From Chitinophagaceae bacterium (GTDB taxonomy: Bacteria > Bacteroidota > Bacteroidia > Chitinophagales > Chitinophagaceae): 57,549 nt of DNA. Position numbers and translations under genes: made by a program. Below, in pieces: positions 45,828 through 53,950 of the stretch. Location of the stretch: the NCBI GenBank assembly GCA_025360525.1, contig JANYCA010000090.1, positions 1-57,549 on the forward strand. Reading direction: 5' to 3'. Below the pieces are notes generated by a model, which saw nothing but the letters and a program-made list of their open reading frames with translations, was not told the origin of the DNA and did no database searches. Position 1 is the stretch's first letter; every line of letters begins with the position of its first letter.

Positions 45828-47672
45828 TTACTCAACTAATTGTGACTCCAAAAGTGATTGATTGGCCAAGTCCTTATTCATGAATTGAAAACTGATTTCA
45901 TTTAATTCATTTTTGGCTAACTCAAGTGCTGCTGAAAACTCGGGATGGTTAGTAAGAGCAACGCCTTGTAATTGCTGGTAATATTTTATCCCGCTGAGCA
46001 GGTTATTTAAATATTCCTGGTAGTATTTATTATTTTTCTTATCTGGTTCTTTACCTGCATCTGCTGCCAGTTTTTCTTTCAGGTAGTTTATATAGAGGCG
46101 TAATTCTGCGATAAACATGTGCGGCCTGTGTTTGTGTTTAACAATATTTGTACGGCCATAAATATGGTCAGTCATTGTTTGGAGCGATACCACTTTGTTG
46201 AAATAAACAATATTAGGTCCCGGGCAAATGGTAACAGCTTCCTGTCTTTTTACAAAAGGCACCTGGTATACTTTGGAAGCAGCATTACTTAATCCAACGC
46301 ATAAACATTCTTTATCCAATACTGTACTTAATTGTTTTTGATAATCTTCCGGGCTAAGTTGTAGCGCTTTTAGATGTGCAATTTTTAATTGTTGGTATTT
46401 GTGTGATGCGGTGCAGATGGGCGCTTCGGTAAATTCTGTATTAAATGCCAGGTGCTTTTCGGTACAGGGGCTGCCGGGTTTTCCTTTTTTAATTCGTTCT
46501 TGTTTTTCTATGTCGGCAGAGGTTCCTTTTAGGTAATGAAATCGTACACCTAAGGGAGAATTATTGCTTAGCACGAGGTCGTTTTTGCCGGCTTTGCACA
46601 GCAAATCCAACGTATTATCATCAACAGTGGTCGCTTCGGGTACAACCAAAAACGGCGTTCCCCAACCGGTACTGCTAATGCCGTAATGCTCATGTAAAAA
46701 AATGTCTTCTTCGTAAGTGCCGATGCCTCCCTGTGCTGTTATTTTAACAGGATGCGGTTCATTAAAACCACTGCGACCTTTTGCCTTGATAGCATTGTTA
46801 TATACCTCAAATATGGTGGCAACCAGTTCTTCTTTTTTTGTTTTAAATTCTTCCATTATCGGCCCCATCAGGTAACCATCTGTTGCAAATGCATGTCCGC
46901 CACAATTCAATCCCGATTCAATCCTGAATTCGCTTACCCAAATACCTTTTTTTGCAAGGTATTTACCTTGTATAATTGCCGAGCGATAATCACTTACTTT
47001 TATTACTATTTTCTTTTTAAAAGATCCCAGTTCATCGGCATCAAACGCATCACATTTTTCCAGGTAGTTGTATAGCCGGGGGTTCATACCGGCAGAAAAA
47101 ATAACAGACGAATTGGTAAGATCACTTTGTATGTATCCTCTTAATGCAGTCACCGCTTCTGAACCATCTTCAATTATTGCTCCGGCTTCATTTTGTTTAT
47201 CGCTATCAATTTTGGTCATGATATTTACATCAATACTTCCGGGTATAAGCTGTGTGCGTAAATAGGTTGCCACTTCTTGTTTCTCCATGTTATTGGGTGT
47301 ATCCATCATGTGATGGTACAACTGTTTTAACTTACTGTCATCCGGCAGCATCTCAAAATATTTTACAATTTCAGAACCTGTTTCAAATGCAGATTGTTTG
47401 ATCTTTTCCATTTGAGCCTGTACGATTGTATTTACCAGGTTCAAGTAATCTGTAATTCTTTTGGCACGGTAGTCTCCTTCATTTTTAGGGATAGGATGAT
47501 ACACCTGTTGGATAGTTGGATAATAATAGCTTCTCATCATCTCTATTAATCCATCTTCAACAATAGAAATAACAGAGGCAATTCCAAAGCGAGCCACTTT
47601 AATGGGGGAGTCAATTGTATAAGCCAATCCCATAACAGGGATGTGAAATTTATGTTGGGGATATTGATTCAT
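45828..47672 (-). CDS. Uncharacterised Cys-containing protein, possibly an FMN-barrel oxidoreductase
   Basis: A 614-residue soluble protein of a type found in other Bacteroidota, to which I can give no established function. The N-terminus (IPVMGLAYTIDSPIKVARFGI) and the later VKITAQGGIGT (309-319) resemble strand-loop motifs of FMN-binding TIM barrels such as nitronate monooxygenase. Cysteines cluster in short motifs: LNCGGH (257), SPCTEKH (403), PICTASH (420), ECLCVG (456, 458) and ICPGPN (483), suggesting a metal or iron-sulfur site. It is divergent from hemN and shares a regulatory region with a FNR-like box, which fits a redox role. The enzymatic reading is inference. Confidence 0.6.
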   Translation of the reverse strand: MNQYPQHKFHIPVMGLAYTIDSPIKVARFGIASVISIVEDGLIEMMRSYYYPTIQQVYHPIPKNEGDYRAKRITDYLNLVNTIVQAQMEKIKQSAFETGSEIVKYFEMLPDDSKLKQLYHHMMDTPNNMEKQEVATYLRTQLIPGSIDVNIMTKIDSDKQNEAGAIIEDGSEAVTALRGYIQSDLTNSSVIFSAGMNPRLYNYLEKCDAFDADELGSFKKKIVIKVSDYRSAIIQGKYLAKKGIWVSEFRIESGLNCGGHAFATDGYLMGPIMEEFKTKKEELVATIFEVYNNAIKAKGRSGFNEPHPVKITAQGGIGTYEEDIFLHEHYGISSTGWGTPFLVVPEATTVDDNTLDLLCKAGKNDLVLSNNSPLGVRFHYLKGTSADIEKQERIKKGKPGSPCTEKHLAFNTEFTEAPICTASHKYQQLKIAHLKALQLSPEDYQKQLSTVLDKECLCVGLSNAASKVYQVPFVKRQEAVTICPGPNIVYFNKVVSLQTMTDHIYGRTNIVKHKHRPHMFIAELRLYINYLKEKLAADAGKEPDKKNNKYYQEYLNNLLSGIKYYQQLQGVALTNHPEFSAALELAKNELNEISFQFMNKDLANQSLLESQLVE

Positions 47673-47756
47673 GCTTTAATATAATTTACCATGGTTGGTT
47701 TAAAAAATAGTTGAAACAGTAATAACCTTCTGCTGTTTGAAGTGATAAAGGTACAG

Positions 47757-47764
47757 CAAAAATA
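47757..47764 (-). promoter_or_regulatory. Candidate -7 box for the 614-residue protein gene
   Basis: The minus strand reads TATTTTTG (TAnnTTTG), which gives a leader of about 80 bases to the ATG at 47672. Confidence 0.35.
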
Positions 47765-47911
47765 TTAAAAGACTAAATTGTCCTTAATTAGTAAAGCGAT
47801 TTTTAATGAGTTACCTAAAGCGTGTTCATAGCAGCTTAGCCTATTAATTGGTGCTGCTAACGGTTTTGCTGATTTAGTAAATTTTTAAGCTGCCCGGTTG
47901 CAGTGTATTGT

Positions 47912-47925
47912 ATGATATACATCAA
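47912..47925. promoter_or_regulatory. FNR/CRP-type operator upstream of hemN
   Basis: ATGAT-ATAC-ATCAA differs from the FNR consensus TTGAT-N4-ATCAA at one position. It is centred at 47918.5, about 61 bases before the predicted hemN transcription start, the usual class I activator position, and hemN is a classic FNR target. The next gene but one is an Rrf2-type regulator. Confidence 0.5.
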
Positions 47926-47948
47926 TAGCGGCAATGATTGTTATCAAC

Positions 47949-47976
47949 TTGTTTGGTTGAATGATAAATACTTTTG
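47949..47976 (+). promoter_or_regulatory. Promoter of hemN (-33 TTG, -7 TACTTTTG)
   Basis: TACTTTTG at 47969-47976 matches TAnnTTTG; a TTG at 47949-47951 lies 17 bases before it, in the range of the Bacteroidota -33 element. The predicted start of transcription is near 47980, a leader of about 14 bases before the ATG at 47994. Confidence 0.5.
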
Positions 47977-47993
47977 TGTCGCTAATTTTTTTT

Positions 47994-49361
47994 ATGGTAA
48001 TTACAAATCATCTTCTCGATAAATACAATGTTTCCGTTCCACGGTACACCAGCTACCCAACCGTTCCGTTCTGGGACGAAACCATTAACAAGCAGCAGTG
48101 GAAGCGTGCTTTTCAACAACAGTTTATACATAAAAACAGCGTTGATGGAGTAAGTTTATACCTCCATCTTCCTTTTTGCGAATCGTTGTGTACCTATTGT
48201 GGCTGCAATAAAAAAATTACCAGCAACCATAGAGTTGAGGAGGAATACATCGAAACTATTTTGAAAGAATGGGCTATTTACAGGTCGTTGATGACAGAGG
48301 CTCCCATCATACGTGAATTGCACCTGGGCGGCGGTACTCCCACTTTTTTCTCGCCCGAAAATCTTACCAAATTACTGAAAGGTATTTTTAGTACTGCCGT
48401 TATTCATCCCCTGCATGAGTTTAGTTTTGAAGGTCATCCCAACAATACAACAAGGGAGCATTTGCAGGCTTTGTATCAGCTGGGATTTAAAAGAGTGAGT
48501 TATGGCGTGCAGGACAATGACCCGGAAGTGCAACGGGTAATCAACCGAATTCAGCCGGTAGAAAATGTTCAACTGGTCACCAATATTGCTAGGCAAATTG
48601 GTTATCAATCTGTAAATTTTGATTTAATTTATGGCTTGCCTTTGCAGAACATGGAACGAATGAGAAAAACTATTTTACAAGCAATTGCAATGAAACCAGA
48701 CAGGATCGCTTTTTATAGTTATGCCCATGTACCCTGGACCAGCAGGGGGCAGCGCCTTTTTGATGAAAAGGATTTGCCCTCCACAGAAGAAAAAATGCAG
48801 CTTTACCAGTTAGGTAAAGAATTGTTTACAGAACATGGATATGTCAACATAGGGATGGATCATTTTGCCCTGCCAACAGACGACTTATATAAAGCGCAGC
48901 AAGCCGGAAATCTTCATCGAAATTTTATGGGTTATACCACACAGCATACCTCTATTATTATTGGCTTAGGTGTTTCCAGTATCAGTGATGCCGGCATTGC
49001 ATTTGCACAAAATGAAAAAACATTGTACAATTATACTGCTGCTATTAGCAATAATGAACTGGCTGTTTTTAGGGGTTATTTTTTAACCGATGAGGATGTA
49101 GCTTTTCGCAATTATATACTCGATATCAGTTGCAGGGGTGCTACCATTTTCAGGCCGGAAGATATGGAAACACTACAGCAATTATGCTTTCCTGAATTTA
49201 AAAAAATGGAAGCAGATGGTTTGCTGCTTATCACCGCAGACGGCCTTGTTGTAACTACAACCGGTCTTAATTTTACCCGGAATATATGCAGTGCATTCGA
49301 TTTAAATTTATTGAGAGAAGGAGTGCATGCCAGTAACCCGGTATTTAGTAAAGCTATTTAA
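47994..49361 (+). CDS. hemN: Oxygen-independent coproporphyrinogen III oxidase HemN
   Basis: HemN is a radical-SAM enzyme that converts coproporphyrinogen III to protoporphyrinogen IX without oxygen, in haem synthesis. The 455 residues carry the HemN traits: N-terminal VPRYTSYPTVPFW, the cluster motif CESLCTYCGC (Cys62, Cys66, Cys69 plus the extra Cys71), LHLGGGTPTFF, the SFEGHPN segment, and the C-terminal HemN domain with GMDHFALP. I choose the ATG at 47994, since an upstream in-frame ATG at 47961 lies before the predicted promoter box. A FNR-like operator upstream suggests induction at low oxygen. Confidence 0.95.
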   Translation: MVITNHLLDKYNVSVPRYTSYPTVPFWDETINKQQWKRAFQQQFIHKNSVDGVSLYLHLPFCESLCTYCGCNKKITSNHRVEEEYIETILKEWAIYRSLMTEAPIIRELHLGGGTPTFFSPENLTKLLKGIFSTAVIHPLHEFSFEGHPNNTTREHLQALYQLGFKRVSYGVQDNDPEVQRVINRIQPVENVQLVTNIARQIGYQSVNFDLIYGLPLQNMERMRKTILQAIAMKPDRIAFYSYAHVPWTSRGQRLFDEKDLPSTEEKMQLYQLGKELFTEHGYVNIGMDHFALPTDDLYKAQQAGNLHRNFMGYTTQHTSIIIGLGVSSISDAGIAFAQNEKTLYNYTAAISNNELAVFRGYFLTDEDVAFRNYILDISCRGATIFRPEDMETLQQLCFPEFKKMEADGLLLITADGLVVTTTGLNFTRNICSAFDLNLLREGVHASNPVFSKAI

Positions 49362-49448
49362 AAGCCAATTATAATTAACAACAATACCGCCCGTTTTTAG
49401 ATCCGTAATCAACGTACCGTAATCTTTTTACCCGACTTGAAATTTATG

Positions 49449-49490
49449 CAGCAGCATTGTACAGCTATGAAATACGATGCTGCTGTTTTT
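49449..49490 (+). terminator. Intrinsic terminator after hemN
   Basis: A 13-bp stem with one G-T pair (49449-49461 with 49473-49485, core CAGCAGCAT/ATGCTGCTG), an 11-base loop and a T5 run. Confidence 0.85.
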
Positions 49491-49579
49491 AAAATCCATT
49501 TAATACCTGTATCACTGATTACTAAATTTATACCTATTTTGCAATCGGATTATTTTTCACCATTTTCAATATTGTACGG

Positions 49580-50017
49580 ATGTTTTCGAAAGCTACAGAG
49601 TATGCACTGAGGGCAACTATTTTAATTGCTCAAAAGGCAACTGAAGATAATAAGCTGGGCCTTACCGCCATTGCAAAAGGTATTCATTCTCCTACATCTT
49701 TTACTGCAAAAATCCTTCAGTTGCTAACTGCGGGTAACAAAATCGTTAGCTCTGCAAGAGGCCCCAATGGTGGATTTTATATGACGGCAGCAGCCAAACA
49801 ATTACCCGTGCGTGCCATACTGGAAGCCATGGAGGAAGAAGAGGTATTTGGTAAATGTGTACTCGGTTTAAAAAAATGTTCCGAAGCCAAACCATGCCCC
49901 CTGCATGCAGATTATCAAACTATAAAATTACAGCTCATACGTTTATTTAATACTAAAACAATACAGAATCTTGCTGATGAAATGACTAGCGGAGATTTCT
50001 TTATAAATAATAAATAG
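49580..50017 (+). CDS. Rrf2 family transcriptional regulator with three clustered cysteines
   Basis: A 145-residue regulator of the IscR/NsrR/RirA type. The N-terminal winged helix is typical (FSKATEYALRATILIA, SFTAKILQLL, SSARGPNGGFYM), and three cysteines (Cys93, Cys100, Cys106) sit in the position where NsrR and IscR bind an iron-sulfur cluster. It should sense NO, oxygen or iron-sulfur status; targets are not evident, although hemN just upstream is a plausible one. It stands alone, 90 bases after the hemN terminator. Confidence 0.9.
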   Translation: MFSKATEYALRATILIAQKATEDNKLGLTAIAKGIHSPTSFTAKILQLLTAGNKIVSSARGPNGGFYMTAAAKQLPVRAILEAMEEEEVFGKCVLGLKKCSEAKPCPLHADYQTIKLQLIRLFNTKTIQNLADEMTSGDFFINNK

Positions 50018-50072
50018 GCGTTTCCTTTTTTAAACTATTAATTTATAATGCCATCAAGTAACACCCGTTGTT

Positions 50073-51521
50073 TTATTTTCTTTTTTTAGAAGATATGGTA
50101 ACCCCGTTACCTGCATACGCACCGATGTTAGGGCTTGAACCAAAACCAACATCTGTTCCGCTGCTAATGGCCGGGCTTTCCACTTGTAACCTGTAATCAT
50201 CAGAAGAAACGAAAAGCGGGTTGCTGTAAATACTGTTGGCATCGTGTCCGCTTGCTTTCTTCCATTCGGAGAAGTTAGCTTGAGCCTTACCATTAAAATA
50301 AAAGGACGGGGTATTGTAAATAAGGTTGTAATCAATTACAAAGCCTGTTGTAACATTTAACTGGCCGTGTCTTATAAGACTACCACTAAAAATATTATTT
50401 CTTATGCTGCAGCCTGTAATATTTCCGGTGTTGGTGGCTTGCCTTATGTGTTCGGCATATAAACTATCCGGTCGCTGGTGCTGACTCCACTGTGAGCCGG
50501 CATTGATACAGGTGTTATTAACGAAATCAATATTTGTAAATGTGCCAGGTGATTTCAGGAAAATTTCATAAGAATAATAGCAATTGCTAATTACGTTGCC
50601 ATACATCAAAATATTTATTTGCGTATATTCTCCTGTGCCCTGCGGCGAAATTCCGGCATCATATATTTGATCAATCCTGTTATTACGGATGCTGATGTTT
50701 GAGTCTGCTAACCACATCTGAATGCCATTTCCCATTCTGCCCGGCCCCACCCGGGGCGTTTTGTAACAATACCACCAGCCACCGCACCAGCTTACCTTAC
50801 AGTTTTCCACCAATATATTGCTGCAGTTTCTTATTATAATCCCGTTGTTACCACTATACCGAACATCGAGGTTGCGGATACTAATAAACCGACTTGATCT
50901 GATGGAGATAACATCTTCGCTGTACACGCCGCCTACCTCTACTGAAGCATACATACTACCCGGATTTTTTTCTGAAAAGCAATACAGTGTATCTGTAAAT
51001 GGCGACAAAAAGAAATCGCCCTGGTTAACCAATTCGTCAAAACTATTTCGCTTAACACCAAATTCTTTCTCATTATCAAATACCATTTGACTTACATCAA
51101 TTACACGCCTGTTTATTCCAATTGTATTGGTTGTTTTATAGATCGAGGGGGAATACAAGGTCCATTCGGTTGTTGAGCTTACATTTTTACTTCCCAAAAT
51201 TAATGGTAAAGGGCCGGTGCCATATGCATCAAAAACAATGGGTTTGTCTAGCGTGCCAGCTTTTGCGGAAATTGCTAAAGATCCCCTGAACACATCACCC
51301 CGATTAAAAAAAATAGAGTCGCCTGGTAAAAAAGGGAAACTGGCTACTTTGTATAAAGTGGCCCAGCTTGCACGGCTGCTTTTGCCTGTTGCAGCATCGT
51401 TGCCAACATTTGATACATAATAGTTATTGGCAAATAATTTACAAGAGCCAAGCAGTAGTAAAGTAAATAGTAAGGTGCTAAAGTATAATTTTTTCACGCT
51501 GTTATTTTTCGATCGAGACAT
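50073..51521 (-). CDS. Secreted right-handed parallel beta-helix protein
   Basis: A 482-residue exported protein. The signal region (about 9-30) ends LLLLGSCKLFAN; Cys27 could be a lipidation site, or cleavage may follow FAN. The mature protein begins with YYVSNVGNDAATGKS, the usual opening of DUF1565/pectate-lyase-like beta-helices, and contains repeated Asn-ladder coils such as NNGIIIRNCSNILVENC and ISIRNNRIDQIYDAGIS. It may bind or cleave a polysaccharide; no lyase active site can be identified. It converges on the Rrf2 gene. Confidence 0.8.
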   Translation of the reverse strand: MSRSKNNSVKKLYFSTLLFTLLLLGSCKLFANNYYVSNVGNDAATGKSSRASWATLYKVASFPFLPGDSIFFNRGDVFRGSLAISAKAGTLDKPIVFDAYGTGPLPLILGSKNVSSTTEWTLYSPSIYKTTNTIGINRRVIDVSQMVFDNEKEFGVKRNSFDELVNQGDFFLSPFTDTLYCFSEKNPGSMYASVEVGGVYSEDVISIRSSRFISIRNLDVRYSGNNGIIIRNCSNILVENCKVSWCGGWWYCYKTPRVGPGRMGNGIQMWLADSNISIRNNRIDQIYDAGISPQGTGEYTQINILMYGNVISNCYYSYEIFLKSPGTFTNIDFVNNTCINAGSQWSQHQRPDSLYAEHIRQATNTGNITGCSIRNNIFSGSLIRHGQLNVTTGFVIDYNLIYNTPSFYFNGKAQANFSEWKKASGHDANSIYSNPLFVSSDDYRLQVESPAISSGTDVGFGSSPNIGAYAGNGVTISSKKRK

Positions 51522-51751
51522 CTAATTTATTCAACGCTTTTGTAATACTTTAGATAGCTCGATGCTGTTTTATGTAAAAGTATTAGTGCGTATTTAAAAC
51601 TACGTCTTTTTAAAAAATTAAAATTAGATGAGTCAAAACTTTAGTATGATTATAACTTTTATATCCTGTTTCAGCTACATTTTTGAACCTTATCAGTACA
51701 AAACTGTATTTAAACAGTGCAATAGAGAAATCCGATAGCGTTACATTCAGT

Positions 51752-51759
51752 TACCTTTG
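51752..51759 (+). promoter_or_regulatory. -7 box for pdxH
   Basis: TACCTTTG matches TAnnTTTG exactly and lies 21 bases before the ATG at 51781. An in-frame TTG at 51757 overlaps this box and is therefore not the start. Confidence 0.5.
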
Positions 51760-51780
51760 CTACCAAACAATAGTTCAAAT

Positions 51781-52428
51781 ATGAGCCCCGAAGAGTTATC
51801 CCAAATACGCAAAGATTATTCCAAGCTACACCTTAATGAAGAGGATGTAGCAACATCGCCCATTCAGCAATTTGGCAATTGGTGGAACGAGGCAGCAGCA
51901 GCAGAGATATTAGAAATGAATGCTATGACCGTGGCCACGGCAGGAATAGATGGAATGGTAGATGCAAGAACTGTTTTGCTGAAAGCTTTTGATGATGAAG
52001 GTTTTGTGTTTTTTACCAATTACAACAGTGCTAAAAGCGAGCAGCTAACACATAATGCCCAGTGCTGTATGTTGTTTTTTTGGAAAGAATTAGAAAGACA
52101 GGTTCGTATTAATGGTATTGCTGAAAAAATATCAGCTAAGGAAAGTCTGGACTATTTTGACAGCCGCCCCGAAGCAAGCAAATTGGGCGCCTGGGCCTCT
52201 CCGCAAAGCATGGTTGTAGCAGGCAAGGCATTTTTAAAGGAAACCTTTGATTATTATACAGAGCGTTTTAAACATGGTAAAATACCAAAGCCGCCGCATT
52301 GGGGAGGATACCGGGTAAAGCCATCCCGTATTGAATTTTGGCAAGGCCGCCCCAGTCGCATGCACGACAGAATTTTGTATACTCAGCCAACGCCTGGTGA
52401 ATGGAAAATTGAAAGGTTAGCACCGTAA
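51781..52428 (+). CDS. pdxH: Pyridoxamine 5'-phosphate oxidase PdxH
   Basis: PdxH is an FMN enzyme that oxidises pyridoxamine or pyridoxine phosphate to pyridoxal phosphate. The 215 residues have the family length and motifs: RKDYSKLHLNEED, DGMVDARTVLLKAFDDEGFVFFTNY (FMN and substrate binding), QVRINGIAEKIS, SRPEASKLGAWASPQS, and the C-terminal FWQGRPSRMHDRI block. The ATG at 51781 is chosen, because the upstream in-frame TTG lies in the promoter box. Confidence 0.95.
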   Translation: MSPEELSQIRKDYSKLHLNEEDVATSPIQQFGNWWNEAAAAEILEMNAMTVATAGIDGMVDARTVLLKAFDDEGFVFFTNYNSAKSEQLTHNAQCCMLFFWKELERQVRINGIAEKISAKESLDYFDSRPEASKLGAWASPQSMVVAGKAFLKETFDYYTERFKHGKIPKPPHWGGYRVKPSRIEFWQGRPSRMHDRILYTQPTPGEWKIERLAP

Positions 52429-52454
52429 ATTATAGCAGCTGATCTGGTACAAAA

Positions 52455-52481
52455 AAAGCGCTCCTGAAAATGGAGCGCTTT
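52455..52481. terminator. Bidirectional terminator between pdxH and the E2 gene
   Basis: A perfect 10-bp stem (AAAGCGCTCC at 52455-52464 with GGAGCGCTTT at 52472-52481) and a seven-base loop. The minus strand continues in a run of seven Ts counting the stem end, and the plus strand in an AT-rich tail. It serves both convergent genes. Confidence 0.9.
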
Positions 52482-52486
52482 ATATT

Positions 52487-53866
52487 TTAAATCGTTCTGC
52501 TGCTGTCAAAATTCTCCAGCTCTTTGGAGACTGCGTTTAAGAAAGTAGCTCCCAATCCACCATCAATAATCCGGTGGTCGTAACTCATGGAAATGTACAT
52601 CATGTGGCGGATGGCAATGCAATCGCCTTGCGGTGTTTCTAGCACCATTGGCCGTTTTTTAATAGCACCCACAGCCATTATTGCAACCTGTGGCTGGTTA
52701 ATAATGGGGGTTCCCATAATGCTGCCAAAAGTACCTACATTGGTAAAAGTAAAAGTTCCGCCGGTGGTGTCATCGGGTTTTAGTTTGCCGGTACGGGCTG
52801 CATTTGCCAGGGCATTTACTTTTTTAGTAAGCCCGGATAAATTTAGCTGATCTGCATTTTTTATAACCGGAACAATCAAATTGCCCGTAGGCAGCGCAGT
52901 GGCCATACCAATGTTTAAATCCTTTTTAATAATGATTTTATCGCCATCAACTGAGCTGCTTAACATCGGGTATTTTTTAAGACACTTTACGATGGCTTCA
53001 ATAAATATGGGTGTGTAGGTTATTTTTTCACCTTCCCGGTTTTCAAAATCTTTCTTCACTTTTTCTCTCCACAAAACAAGGTTGGTTACATCACATTCTG
53101 CAAAGCTGGTAACATGCGGACTAGTATGTTTACTATCCACCATGTGTTTGGCAATAAGCTTGCGCATGCGGTCCATTTCTATCACTTCTACATTACCGGT
53201 ATAGGTTTGCGGTACAGCAACCTGTGTGCTGGTGGCTGGCTGTGTTGCCACCTGGTTGTTGGCGGCAGCAGGATGTTGGCTGATAACTACTGGTTCAACC
53301 ACTGGAGTTGCAACCGGCTGACTGGCAATAAGCGTGTGACTGGTAATGATTCTTCCGGCGGCTAAATATGCCAAAATATCCCGCTTGCTCACTCTTCCAT
53401 CCTGTCCGGTGCCGGGGATATTTTCCAGTTCAGCCATACTGATGCCTTCCTGCTGTGCAATATTTATTACGAGCGGAGAGTAAAATTTTATATTGTTGCT
53501 ATTGCCTGATATGGCAGGTGCAGTTACTGATGGTTGGTACGGGATATGCTCCACTACTTTGGCTTCTTCATGAGCCACTAATACCGGTGTAGGCGCAGGT
53601 GCAGCAAGGGTTACAGCACTTTCGGAACCTACCCGTATCCTTGCAATTACAGCGCCAATGGGCACTACATCGTTTTCATTAAACAAAAGTTGTTCTAATA
53701 CGCCGGCGGTGGTAGATGGAACTTCGCTGTCAACTTTATCAGTCGCTATGTCCAAAACGGTTTCATCTTCTTTTATAAGGTCGCCGGGAATTTTGTGCCA
53801 TTTTAAAATGGTGGCTTCCATAATACTTTCACCCAGTTTAGGCATTATCAAATCAACTAGCGGCAT
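52487..53866 (-). CDS. 2-oxoacid dehydrogenase complex E2 (dihydrolipoamide acyltransferase)
   Basis: E2 is the core of pyruvate- or branched-chain-type 2-oxoacid dehydrogenase complexes. In 459 residues: one lipoyl domain (1-76) with the lipoylated Lys44 in TDKVDS, an Ala/Val/Pro-rich linker, a peripheral-subunit-binding domain (about 128-166, NIPGTGQDGRVSKRDIL), another long flexible linker, and the catalytic domain with SYDHRIIDGG (His431, Asp435). No E1 or E3 gene is adjacent. A single lipoyl domain and the MPLVDLIMPKLGESI start favour the branched-chain or broad-specificity type, but this is not certain. Confidence 0.9.
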   Translation of the reverse strand: MPLVDLIMPKLGESIMEATILKWHKIPGDLIKEDETVLDIATDKVDSEVPSTTAGVLEQLLFNENDVVPIGAVIARIRVGSESAVTLAAPAPTPVLVAHEEAKVVEHIPYQPSVTAPAISGNSNNIKFYSPLVINIAQQEGISMAELENIPGTGQDGRVSKRDILAYLAAGRIITSHTLIASQPVATPVVEPVVISQHPAAANNQVATQPATSTQVAVPQTYTGNVEVIEMDRMRKLIAKHMVDSKHTSPHVTSFAECDVTNLVLWREKVKKDFENREGEKITYTPIFIEAIVKCLKKYPMLSSSVDGDKIIIKKDLNIGMATALPTGNLIVPVIKNADQLNLSGLTKKVNALANAARTGKLKPDDTTGGTFTFTNVGTFGSIMGTPIINQPQVAIMAVGAIKKRPMVLETPQGDCIAIRHMMYISMSYDHRIIDGGLGATFLNAVSKELENFDSSRTI

Positions 53867-53941
53867 ACAATAAATTGAAGTTTGTAAAAAATAACAGGAA
53901 CAGCCACCTAAGCGGTAGCGCTTCTTTCAAGCAATCGGCTG

Positions 53942-53949
53942 CAAATGTA
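53942..53949 (-). promoter_or_regulatory. -7 box for the E2 gene
   Basis: The minus strand reads TACATTTG (TAnnTTTG), giving a leader of about 70 bases to the ATG at 53866. It lies two bases past the cinA stop. Confidence 0.5.
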
Positions 53950-53950
53950 A

